Shown one piece after another: positions 1-5,896 of a DNA stretch of 10,426 bases. This DNA is from an uncultured beta proteobacterium (GTDB lineage Bacteria; Pseudomonadota; Gammaproteobacteria; Burkholderiales; Burkholderiaceae). The notes beneath the pieces are model-generated. The model saw nothing but the letters and a program-made list of their open reading frames with translations. It was not told the DNA's origin and searched no databases. The position numbers were made by a program, and so were the translations under genes. The DNA lies in the NCBI GenBank assembly GCA_903835865.1, contig CAILON010000135.1, forward strand, positions 1-10,426, given 5' to 3'. Positions within the stretch are counted from its first letter, which is position 1; every line of letters begins with the position of its first letter.

Positions 1-1
1 C

Positions 2-64
2 ATCTCTTTGGGGCCACTACCGCCCGGGCAATGGCGTTTTTTAAAGCCTGGCGAGCAGTTCTAA
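2..64 (+). CDS. RsuA/RluE-family pseudouridine synthase, C-terminal end only (partial)
   Basis: Frame 2 from the left edge is open and ends in TAA at 62-64. It encodes about 20 residues, including LGPLPPGQWRFLKPGE. A Leu-Pro-x-Gly-Gln-Trp-Arg-x-Leu segment close to the C-terminus is typical of the RsuA/RluB/RluE/RluF group, which isomerise a specific uridine in rRNA to pseudouridine. The catalytic Asp and the S4 domain would lie outside the window, so the exact member (RluE is my best guess) cannot be decided. Frame 1 is also open here, to a TAA at 82-84, but its residues match no family I know. The call rests on one short motif. Confidence 0.6.
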   Translation: MSLGPLPPGQWRFLKPGEQF

Positions 65-85
65 GCAAGCCCACCCGCTTATAAT
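57..85 (+). promoter_or_regulatory. Probable sigma70 promoter for prfC
   Basis: A perfect TATAAT -10 hexamer lies at 80-85, just after the upstream gene ends at 64. The -35 region is weak: AGTTCT at 57-62 with 17 bp spacing, overlapping the upstream stop codon. The expected transcription start is near 91-93. That leaves a leader of only about 25-30 nt before the candidate start codons of prfC and rules out any start further upstream on this transcript. Confidence 0.5.
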
Positions 86-115
86 CCTGACCAAACCTAG
101 ATTAATAAGCGCAGA

Positions 116-1750
116 ATTACCATCGATACCACCATCCCCAGCACTCCCGGCGCAGAAGTCTTAAGACGTCGTAGCTTTGCCATCATCTCTCACCCAGATG
201 CAGGTAAAACTACGCTGACTGAAAAACTTCTCCTATACGCAGGCGCCATTCAAATTGCTGGTAGCGTGAAAGCTCGTAAGGCAACTCGGCACGCTACGTC
301 TGACTGGATGGAAATTGAAAAGCAACGCGGTATTTCAGTTGCCAGCTCGGTGATGCAAATGGAATATCGCAATTGCATTATTAATCTTCTAGATACTCCA
401 GGCCACCAAGATTTTTCAGAAGACACTTATCGAGTGCTGACAGCGGTTGACTCGGCCCTAATGGTGATTGATGCTGCTAACGGTGTTGAATCACAAACAT
501 TGCGCCTGCTTGAAGTATGCCGAGCTCGTAACACACCGATCGTCACCTTCATCAACAAGATGGATCGTGAAGTAAAGCCGCCAATGGAGCTGATGGATGA
601 AATTGAAACCGCTCTAGGAATTGAAGTAGTGCCTTTCACTTGGCCAGTAGGTATGGGTAAATCTTTTGCTGGCGTGATTGATATTGCTAAGTCACAAATG
701 CGCATGTTCAAAGCTGGCGAAGATCGAGTCACCGAAGATTCCCACACCATTGTTGATATCAATGATCCCGCCTTGAAAGAGCGTCTGGGAACTGATCTAG
801 AACATGCCTTGGCTGAAGTAGACTTAATAAAGAACGCTATGCCGGCATTTGACCAAGAAGCATTCTTGGCGGGACGTCAATCGCCTGTATTTTTTGGTTC
901 TGCCATTAATAATTTTGGCGTTCGTGAAATTCTGAACACCCTAGTAGAGCTAGCCCCTTCGCCGGGATCACGTAAAGCACTGCAACGCATAGTAAGTCCC
1001 GCTGAAAACAAATTTTCGGCAGTGGTTTTCAAGATTCAAGCCAATATGGATCCAGCGCACCGTGACCGTGTCGCATTTTTACGCATCTGCTCTGGCCACT
1101 TTCAGCGTGGCATGAAATTAAAAATTTGTCGCAATGGCAAAGAAATTAGAACCAATAATGCATTGTCTTTCTTGTCACAAAGACGTGACATTTTGGATGA
1201 GGCATTTCCTGGTGACATCATTGGATTGCCTAATCACGGCTTATTACGTTTGGGCGACACCTTGACAGAAGGTGAGCAACTTCAATTTACAGGGCTTCCA
1301 TTTTTTGCACCTGAGATCTTTCGCATGGTGGAGTCCGCAGATCCATTACGCTCAAAACAATTACGAACTGGCTTAATGCAGCTAGGGGAAGAAGGTGCCA
1401 TTCAGGTGTTCCGACCTATGGCAGGTGGCACCATGCTTTTAGGGGCTTTTGGACAACTGCAATTTGAGGTAGTGAGTCACCGCCTGCAAACGGAGTATGG
1501 CGCTGAAGTTCGCTTGCTACCATCGCGTTATAGCCTCGCCCGCTGGGTAAGCTCAGATGATCCTGTTGCCCTGAAGAAATTTACTCAAGAAAATATTCAT
1601 CGCATGGCTGAAGACGTAGTTGGTGCAGCGGTATTCTTAGCTACCCATAAATCAGAACTTGATGTTGCCCAACAACGCTGGGAATCGATTCAGTTCCATG
1701 CCCTGAGAGAGCATGCTGGCTTAATCTACCAGTCTAACTTGGCTGGTTAA
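116..1750 (+). CDS. prfC: Peptide chain release factor 3 (RF3), probably with a non-canonical start codon
   Basis: RF3 is the translational GTPase that removes RF1/RF2 from the ribosome after peptide release. Counting from an ATC at 122 as residue 1, the GTPase motifs are complete: P-loop HPDAGKTT at 24-31, DTPGH at 91-95 and NKMD at 145-148. The RF3-typical stretch SDWMEIEKQRGIS follows the P-loop. Domains II and III continue to a normal C-terminus, giving about 542-544 residues, close to the usual 525-545. The first ATG/GTG/TTG in frame is a GTG at 266, which would remove the whole P-loop and cannot be the real start. The frame is open from a TAG at 98-100, and only ATT (101, 116) or ATC (122, 134) codons are available. 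I chose ATT 116 because a partial Shine-Dalgarno TAAG lies at 106-109; ATC 122 is equally possible. The stop TAA shares TTAA with the convergent lipoprotein gene. Confidence 0.93.
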   Translation: MTIDTTIPSTPGAEVLRRRSFAIISHPDAGKTTLTEKLLLYAGAIQIAGSVKARKATRHATSDWMEIEKQRGISVASSVMQMEYRNCIINLLDTPGHQDFSEDTYRVLTAVDSALMVIDAANGVESQTLRLLEVCRARNTPIVTFINKMDREVKPPMELMDEIETALGIEVVPFTWPVGMGKSFAGVIDIAKSQMRMFKAGEDRVTEDSHTIVDINDPALKERLGTDLEHALAEVDLIKNAMPAFDQEAFLAGRQSPVFFGSAINNFGVREILNTLVELAPSPGSRKALQRIVSPAENKFSAVVFKIQANMDPAHRDRVAFLRICSGHFQRGMKLKICRNGKEIRTNNALSFLSQRRDILDEAFPGDIIGLPNHGLLRLGDTLTEGEQLQFTGLPFFAPEIFRMVESADPLRSKQLRTGLMQLGEEGAIQVFRPMAGGTMLLGAFGQLQFEVVSHRLQTEYGAEVRLLPSRYSLARWVSSDDPVALKKFTQENIHRMAEDVVGAAVFLATHKSELDVAQQRWESIQFHALREHAGLIYQSNLAG

Positions 1751-1986
1751 CGCTTCATATTGCAATCGAAAACTACCATAAATTGAGTATCGCTATTTCT
1801 GTAGGAAGCCGTCTTGCCATACTGTGCGCAATAGGCATTTGCATTACCTGTTAGTTGCTCTATAGATTCACCATTGCTATTGATGTAGGTCACCTGATTT
1901 GCATTAGATGCATCAGTAAATACAGCGGCACATCCTGCTAGGCCAAGCGAAAAGAATACTGCCAATGAGTAGATTTTGATCTTCAT
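1747..1986 (-). CDS. Small outer-membrane-type lipoprotein of unknown function
   Basis: This 79-residue protein has a lipoprotein signal peptide: Lys residues at 2 and 4, a hydrophobic core, then lipobox L16-A17-G18-C19. Cys19 would be lipidated, leaving a mature chain of about 61 residues. Residues after the Cys are AAVF, with no Asp at +2, so outer-membrane sorting is expected. Two further Cys residues, in AYCAQYG and FDCNMK, may form a disulfide in the periplasm. No domain is recognised. Its ATG overlaps the stop of the preceding DUF2798 gene (ATGA on the minus strand), so translational coupling is likely. Its TAA shares four bases with the convergent prfC stop. Confidence 0.8.
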   Translation of the reverse strand: MKIKIYSLAVFFSLGLAGCAAVFTDASNANQVTYINSNGESIEQLTGNANAYCAQYGKTASYRNSDTQFMVVFDCNMKR

Positions 1987-2207
1987 TTTATTTTCTCAAT
2001 AAGAGTGGCGGTTAGTTTGCTAACAAACGGCCTGTAAAACAAAATGCAAATGACTGCAACGGGATAGGCCACCAGCCAAACCTCAAGCCAGAGTACAAAA
2101 AAATTGTCAGCCACCCCTACGCGTACAAACGTTGTTGCGAGAGTAATGCTTAATGACATTAAGCATCCCATGATGAGGGAAAAAATGAGATTGGGAAGAT
2201 TAGTCAT
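1983..2207 (-). CDS. DUF2798 family two-helix membrane protein
   Basis: The 74-residue product has two predicted membrane segments, roughly residues 6-28 and 38-60, and a short basic C-terminal tail. Its size, the NLIFSLIMGCLMSLSIT start and the WLEVWLVAYPVAV second helix fit DUF2798, a family of small inner-membrane proteins with no established function. There is no good ribosome binding site before the ATG. The start overlaps the stop of the upstream DUF486 gene by ATGA, and the same overlap links it to the lipoprotein downstream, so the three genes are almost certainly co-translated. Confidence 0.8.
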   Translation of the reverse strand: MTNLPNLIFSLIMGCLMSLSITLATTFVRVGVADNFFVLWLEVWLVAYPVAVICILFYRPFVSKLTATLIEKIK

Positions 2208-2560
2208 GATCTGAACATAAAGTAGACCGCACCAAGCAAGCAGAGCCCCGCCCAGATGTAGTCAGTTTTAAAGGGCTCACCCATATAAAACACCGCAAAT
2301 GGCACAAACACGCTTAAGGTCACCACCTCTTGAGCAATCTTGAGCTGTCCAAGATTAAAGTAGTGATAGCCAATACGATTCGCTGGAACCTGGAACGCAT
2401 ATTCCATTAAGGCGATAGACCAACTAGCCAAAACTGCAATCCACCAAGGTTTGGCAGATAAATTTTTCAAATGTGCGTACCAGGCAAATGTCATAAAGAC
2501 ATTAGATAGGGTCAGTAAAGCCACGAACCCGTATTGGTTGTTAAAGATAGATAAATTCAT
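2204..2560 (-). CDS. DUF486 / DMT-superfamily small membrane protein
   Basis: The 118-residue protein has four predicted transmembrane helices. It carries the DUF486 hallmarks: TFAWYAHLKNL after helix 1, KPWW, then EYAFQVPANRIGY and LKIAQEVVTL in the middle, and a final GAVYFMF helix. DUF486 proteins belong to the drug/metabolite transporter superfamily and resemble half-size (SMR-like) units, but no substrate is known. The ATG is preceded by GAGG at a short distance (GAGGGATC then ATG on the minus strand). It is the first gene of the overlapping set DUF486 - DUF2798 - lipoprotein. Confidence 0.88.
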   Translation of the reverse strand: MNLSIFNNQYGFVALLTLSNVFMTFAWYAHLKNLSAKPWWIAVLASWSIALMEYAFQVPANRIGYHYFNLGQLKIAQEVVTLSVFVPFAVFYMGEPFKTDYIWAGLCLLGAVYFMFRS

Positions 2561-2604
2561 GATCCCTCAATCATAGCTTCTGATTGCTTTAGCTGTTATT
2601 CTGA

Positions 2605-2620
2605 AATGGTGATCACTATT
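2605..2620. promoter_or_regulatory. Imperfect 16-bp palindrome between divergent genes (possible operator)
   Basis: GTGATCAC at 2609-2616 is a perfect 8-bp palindrome. It is flanked by AATg on the left and tATT on the right, so 14 of 16 positions are symmetric. It lies in the 132-bp gap between the DUF486 gene (minus) and the 60-residue protein gene (plus), a normal place for a repressor or activator site. No regulator is identifiable, and a palindrome this short can occur by chance. Confidence 0.25.
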
Positions 2621-2692
2621 GTGCGCCCTAGATAGGGGAATCTGCTGAGCATGTCTCTCCGATTCATCATTCCATTCATCTAGGAAAATCAA

Positions 2693-2875
2693 ATGGCAGT
2701 AAATCAAAACCAAAAGAATAGAAAAAGTAATCCCATGCTTACCAAAACCGGGAAGACCCGTTTAGGCCCTCTGAATGCTGCTCAACTGACTAAACTATTA
2801 GGCACGAGCACCAAGCCAAAAGAAAAAGATAAGATCCAGCGAGCGCTTAATAAGCTGAATGTAGCTGCGGCCTAA
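2693..2875 (+). CDS. Small, highly basic protein of unknown function (60 aa)
   Basis: I do not recognise this gene. A good Shine-Dalgarno (AGGA at 2682-2685) sits seven bases before the ATG, and a strong intrinsic terminator follows the stop, so it looks like a complete single-gene transcript. The product has ten Lys and three Arg against two acidic residues. Residues 1-20 look disordered and rich in Asn, Gln and Lys. Residues 22-57 could form two amphipathic helices, around NAAQLTKLL and KIQRALNKL, joined by a polar KPKEK linker. The charge and size suggest nucleic-acid or ribosome binding, but this is inference. No Cys, signal peptide or membrane segment is present. Confidence 0.75.
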   Translation: MAVNQNQKNRKSNPMLTKTGKTRLGPLNAAQLTKLLGTSTKPKEKDKIQRALNKLNVAAA

Positions 2876-2893
2876 AGTCTAGGTAGCAAACGC

Positions 2894-2920
2894 AAAGCCC
2901 CGTTTTACCGGGGCTTTTTT
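2894..2920 (+). terminator. Intrinsic terminator after the 60-aa gene
   Basis: A 9-bp perfect stem (AAAGCCCCG at 2894-2902 with CGGGGCTTT at 2909-2917) encloses a 6-nt loop, and the T run covers 2915-2920. It begins 18 bp after the stop of the small basic protein. It also lies 16 bp beyond the end of the minus-strand EamA gene. On that strand the U run is only three bases, so it may act weakly in both directions. Confidence 0.9.
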
Positions 2921-2935
2921 ACGTCTACATTTCTC

Positions 2936-3808
2936 TCATGCTCTTTTAATAAGCATCTGCTTTCCAAGAATAACGGTGGAGACTACCAAGCCCGCAAATA
3001 CTAGATTCATCCATGTGAGTGAATCACCCAACAGAACACTAGCAGCTACTAAAGTGCAAAAGGGCTGTATCAATTGCACTTGACTAACCCGTGCAATACC
3101 GCCAATCGCAAGACCCTCATACCAAAAAAAGAATCCTAAGAACATGGGAAACAGACTTAGGTATACAAAAGTTATCCAAGCAAGGGTGCCGGCTTCTATA
3201 TAAGCAGGCTCAAAAGTGAAATAGCTCAAGACTATGTTTATGGGTAATGAAATTACTAAGGCCCAAGATATCACTGCGCGAGGATTCATTTTTCTGGAGA
3301 GTTCTCCGCCCTCGACATACCCAACACAGGCGCAGATACCTCCTAGAACCAATAAACCATCCACGAGAGTAAAGCTACCCGAACTCTTTAATAGCGCATA
3401 AATTACTACCAGCGCCGCACCCAATAGGGAAACTAGCCAAAACCCCAGTGAAGGGCGCTCTCCAAAGCGGATGACGCCTATTACTGTTGTCGCTAAGGGC
3501 ATCATCCCCAGAATGACTGCGCCATGGGAAGAGGAGCCCTGCGTCATGGCAACAGTCGTGAGAATGGGAAACCCAAATACCACCCCCAATGCAATCACTA
3601 CAAATTTACCGAAGTCTGCCTTAACCAGCATTGGCTCATGCTTGATGGCAAGGTATGCCAAAGCGACTGCTCCCGCAAGAGACGCTCTACCGAATGCAAT
3701 GAAATAAGGATTGAAACTGAGAATGGCGATCTTAGTTACTGGCAATGTCAGACTAAAAATCAGAATGCCAACAAAGCCGATCAGCATTCCCTTGGTCTCT
3801 TTATTCAC
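2936..3808 (-). CDS. EamA/DMT-family permease
   Basis: This is a ten-helix drug/metabolite transporter with two EamA repeats. The N-terminal repeat starts with GMLIGFVGILIFSLTLPVTK and contains the typical FGRASLAG segment. The second repeat ends with VSQVQLIQPFCTLVAASVLLGD, the usual EamA signature near helix 9. Members export amino acids, nucleosides or other metabolites, and the substrate cannot be told from sequence. The frame opens at a TTG at 3832, but I prefer the GTG at 3808: AAAAGGG lies five bases before it, and the likely -10 box puts the transcript start near 3829. The resulting protein is 290 residues, normal for the family. It is divergent from the MOSC gene. Confidence 0.88.
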   Translation of the reverse strand: MNKETKGMLIGFVGILIFSLTLPVTKIAILSFNPYFIAFGRASLAGAVALAYLAIKHEPMLVKADFGKFVVIALGVVFGFPILTTVAMTQGSSSHGAVILGMMPLATTVIGVIRFGERPSLGFWLVSLLGAALVVIYALLKSSGSFTLVDGLLVLGGICACVGYVEGGELSRKMNPRAVISWALVISLPINIVLSYFTFEPAYIEAGTLAWITFVYLSLFPMFLGFFFWYEGLAIGGIARVSQVQLIQPFCTLVAASVLLGDSLTWMNLVFAGLVVSTVILGKQMLIKRA

Positions 3809-3835
3809 TATTACCCTTTTAGTCTTGTTCAATTG

Positions 3836-3841
3836 ATTGTA
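3836..3841 (-). promoter_or_regulatory. Possible -10 box for the EamA permease gene
   Basis: On the minus strand the hexamer is TACAAT, five of six matches to consensus. A start near 3829 would leave about 20 nt of leader containing the AAAAGGG ribosome site before GTG 3808. The -35 region (3859-3864 at 17 bp spacing) is poor. It abuts the -35 of the oppositely oriented MOSC promoter, so the two promoters overlap back to back. Confidence 0.35.
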
Positions 3842-3870
3842 TTAACAAACCCCGATGTGTGCGATGTAAT
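3842..3870 (+). promoter_or_regulatory. Sigma70-type promoter for the MOSC-GNAT-phosphatase run
   Basis: TTAACA at 3842-3847 and TGTAAT at 3865-3870 are separated by exactly 17 bp, each matching five of six consensus bases. The expected start near 3877 is only about nine bases before the MOSC ATG at 3886, which gives an almost leaderless transcript. This fits the absence of any Shine-Dalgarno before that ATG. Confidence 0.55.
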
Positions 3871-3885
3871 ATGTGATGATCAATC

Positions 3886-4395
3886 ATGACAATAAGCCCT
3901 CAAATCTGCGCCATCTACATAGCACCTAGCGCTGGTGTACCCATGGAAGCACTAGAGCAAGCCGAGCTGATTCCAGGCCTAGGCATTAAAGGGGATCGGT
4001 ATGCAATGGGAAGGGGGGCTTTTTCAAAAAATGTGCCCCCAAAAATTCGGCATATTAGCTTGATCACACAAGCTGGCATTGCAATTGCGAACGAATGGTT
4101 AGAAGTGTCGGAAGAACCTGGCTTTTCTGATTCTGAAACTCGACGCAATATTGTGTTGAGTAATATTGCCCCAGCTGAGCTTAATCAATTAGTGGGGAAG
4201 ATGTTCTTTTTAGGCGGCATCGCATGTAAGGGTACTGAGCTTTGCATTCCCTGCCAAAGGCCCTCCAAGCTTGCTAACAAAACCAATTTTATGGCTGCCT
4301 TTGAAGGTCTTGGCGGCCTTCGTGTTGAGATTCTGGATGCTGGTTTCATAAACATTGGCGATGCACTAACTTATGCGGCGGTGATATCCGAATGA
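3886..4395 (+). CDS. MOSC domain-containing protein
   Basis: This 169-residue protein consists of one MOSC domain, the beta-barrel fold found at the C-terminus of molybdenum cofactor sulfurases and in YiiM/YuaD-like proteins. Visible signatures are IYIAPSAGVPM near the N-terminus, GIKGDRYA (33-40), TRRNIVLS (85-92) and the Cys pair LCIPCQRP with C120 and C123. The conserved Cys of MOSC domains is thought to carry or receive sulfur for a metal cofactor. Stand-alone members handle molybdopterin-dependent reactions, but the partner here is unknown. The start fits the family because the conserved barrel begins about residue 8. There is no clear ribosome site, and the promoter implies a leader of under ten bases. 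The TGA overlaps the next gene's ATG. Confidence 0.9.
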   Translation: MTISPQICAIYIAPSAGVPMEALEQAELIPGLGIKGDRYAMGRGAFSKNVPPKIRHISLITQAGIAIANEWLEVSEEPGFSDSETRRNIVLSNIAPAELNQLVGKMFFLGGIACKGTELCIPCQRPSKLANKTNFMAAFEGLGGLRVEILDAGFINIGDALTYAAVISE

Positions 4396-4787
4396 TTGCC
4401 TATAAAGATGATGCAAACATTTCTGTTGGGGAGGCCATAAATCTTTATGCTCGCTCCACCCTAGGTGAGCGTAGACCTATTGATAGCCCTGAAACATTTG
4501 AAGCGATGCTAAAGCATGCCAATCTGACAGTAAGTGCATGGGATGGAGAAAAACTAGTAGGCATTTCACGCTCGCTCACTGATTTTGCTTATGTGGCCTA
4601 TCTCGCAGACTTAGCAGTAGATGAAGAATACCAACGACAAGGGATTGGCAAACAATTAATAGAAGAAACCAAAACGCGTCTTGGGCCAAATTGCATGATT
4701 GTGCTGCTGGCCGCCCCTAAGGCCAACGAGTACTATCAACATATTGGCTTTGAGCACAACCCACGCGCCTGGATGCTGAAAAAATAA
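4392..4787 (+). CDS. GNAT-family N-acetyltransferase
   Basis: The 131-residue protein is a single GNAT domain that would transfer an acetyl group from acetyl-CoA to an amine. Motif A is clear: DLAVDEEYQRQGIGKQLI around 73-90, with the pyrophosphate-binding Q81-R-Q-G-I-G86 loop. Motif B follows in EYYQHIGFEHN near the C-terminus. The N-terminal part (VGEAINLYARSTLGERRP) is the usual substrate-side helix pair of small YhbS/ElaA-sized acetyltransferases. The acceptor is unknown. Its ATG overlaps the MOSC stop by four bases, so the two are translationally coupled. Confidence 0.9.
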   Translation: MIAYKDDANISVGEAINLYARSTLGERRPIDSPETFEAMLKHANLTVSAWDGEKLVGISRSLTDFAYVAYLADLAVDEEYQRQGIGKQLIEETKTRLGPNCMIVLLAAPKANEYYQHIGFEHNPRAWMLKK

Positions 4788-4808
4788 ATTAGCCTTTATG
4801 ATCTCAGC

Positions 4809-5453
4809 ATGAAAACAACTCGCTTTTGCTTAGTCCGTCACGGTGAAACCAATTGGAATGTCGAGAGGCGCATGCAAGGCCATACCGACATTGATCTGAA
4901 TCAGCGTGGTGAAGCGCAAGCCATACAAATGGCCAAGGCACTTAAAGCAATTGATCTCCAGTTTGACGTGCTTTATACCAGCGACCTCCTGCGTGCAGCA
5001 AAGACGGCCGGCGCCATAGAAACATTATTTAATACCAAAGCGATTGCGAATGAATCCTTAAGAGAGCGTCACCTTGGCGTATTGCAAGGACTCAGAACAG
5101 ATGAAGCACCACAGCACGAGCCAGAGCTTTGGGAAAGTCATATCAGCAGAGATATTGATCAAGATTTACGTGGTGGCGAAAGCATTGCAAAATTTGCAGC
5201 GCGCATTCAAACGGCACTAGAAAAAATCCGCGAAGAACATGCTGGTAAAACGATCCTACTAGTCAGTCATGGCGGCGCATTAGACATGATGTACAGACTA
5301 GCTAGCAATCAAGCCTTGGATGCAGCAAAGGCAGTGTCTGTTCCGAATGCCTCACTTAACTGGATTAGTCATGATGGCAATGCCTGGAAAGTAGATCGCT
5401 GGGCAGATACGACTCATCTCGATAGTTTGGCTTTGGATAACTTAGATCTTTAG
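4809..5453 (+). CDS. Histidine phosphatase family protein (phosphoglycerate mutase-like)
   Basis: This 214-residue protein belongs to the branch of the histidine phosphatase superfamily that includes GpmB, CobC and PhoE. The RHGETNWN signature places R10 and the phospho-accepting H11 at the start. R62 in SDLLRAAKTA, E86 in LRERHLG and H154 in VSHGGALD complete the catalytic pocket. It lacks the insertions of true dPGM glycolytic mutases, so a broad small-molecule phosphatase is more likely than glycolytic phosphoglycerate mutase. It starts 21 bp after the GNAT gene on the same strand with no clear ribosome site, and is probably the last gene of that run. No obvious terminator follows. Confidence 0.92.
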   Translation: MKTTRFCLVRHGETNWNVERRMQGHTDIDLNQRGEAQAIQMAKALKAIDLQFDVLYTSDLLRAAKTAGAIETLFNTKAIANESLRERHLGVLQGLRTDEAPQHEPELWESHISRDIDQDLRGGESIAKFAARIQTALEKIREEHAGKTILLVSHGGALDMMYRLASNQALDAAKAVSVPNASLNWISHDGNAWKVDRWADTTHLDSLALDNLDL

Positions 5454-5481
5454 AGTGGGTCAAGAATAAACTGCTAGATTA

Positions 5482-5874
5482 TCAAAGCAGCTCGCTAATT
5501 TCGATCAAATTTTGGTCTGGGTCTCGTACATACACAGACATAATTTTTGTGGTTGCTCCCGTACGCATGATGGGGCCATCCAAAATAGGCCATCTTTCTT
5601 TTTCTAAACGGGCCATCACCTCGGTCAAAGATCGATCTGCAATAAAACAAAGATCAAGTGAGCCTGGCGTAGGGATCTCTGCCTTTGGTTCAAACTCTTT
5701 GCCTTTGATATGCAAATTGATTTTTTGATTGCCAAACCGAAATGCTTTTCGCTCCACTGGTGGAGTTCCACCAATAAACGATTCCAGACGCATGCCTAAT
5801 ATACGCGTATAAAAGTCGATGCACTCTGACTCTCGTGCCGTTGTTAAAACCAAGTGGTCCAAATGATCAATCAT
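5482..5874 (-). CDS. VOC-family (glyoxalase-fold) protein
   Basis: A 130-residue single-domain vicinal oxygen chelate protein with two beta-alpha-beta-beta-beta units. The first begins IDHLDHLVLTT, with H7 as the likely metal ligand, followed by DFYTRILGMRLE. H55 lies in INLHIKG. The second unit ends YVRDPDQNLIEISELL, with E125 as the last metal ligand. VOC proteins include glyoxalases, extradiol dioxygenases, epimerases and fosfomycin-type resistance enzymes, and this one cannot be assigned further. A GAGGG site lies nine bases before the ATG. It starts 22 bp after the ModA-like gene and is probably the third gene of the Bug - ModA-like - VOC operon. Confidence 0.9.
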   Translation of the reverse strand: MIDHLDHLVLTTARESECIDFYTRILGMRLESFIGGTPPVERKAFRFGNQKINLHIKGKEFEPKAEIPTPGSLDLCFIADRSLTEVMARLEKERWPILDGPIMRTGATTKIMSVYVRDPDQNLIEISELL

Positions 5875-5896
5875 CTGAATGTGCCCTCAATAATGA

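Noticed and set aside
31-84. Frame-1 open stretch at the left edge as an alternative upstream gene
   Set aside because: Frame 2 over the same bases gives the recognisable LPPGQWRFL end of a pseudouridine synthase; frame 1 matches nothing known to me.
266-268. GTG as the start of prfC
   Set aside because: The preceding in-frame residues include the essential HPDAGKTT P-loop and the conserved RF3 N-terminus, so the protein must begin well upstream.
427-762. 111-codon minus-strand open frame inside prfC
   Set aside because: It is antisense to a well-conserved GTPase domain, and its product is Ser/Thr/Arg/Ile-rich with no recognisable motif; it is a shadow of the prfC reading frame.
3830-3832. 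TTG as the start of the EamA permease
   Set aside because: The GTG at 3808 has a strong AAAAGGG ribosome site five bases before it, and the likely promoter places the transcript start around the TTG itself.
3524-3889. 121-codon plus-strand open frame opposite the EamA permease gene
   Set aside because: It lies almost wholly antisense to the membrane-protein gene, has low-complexity composition and no ribosome site, and merely runs into the MOSC promoter region.
5471-5490. Possible terminator between the convergent phosphatase and VOC genes
   Set aside because: Only a 5-bp CTGCT/AGCAG stem with a 10-nt loop and no U run is present; this is too weak to call.
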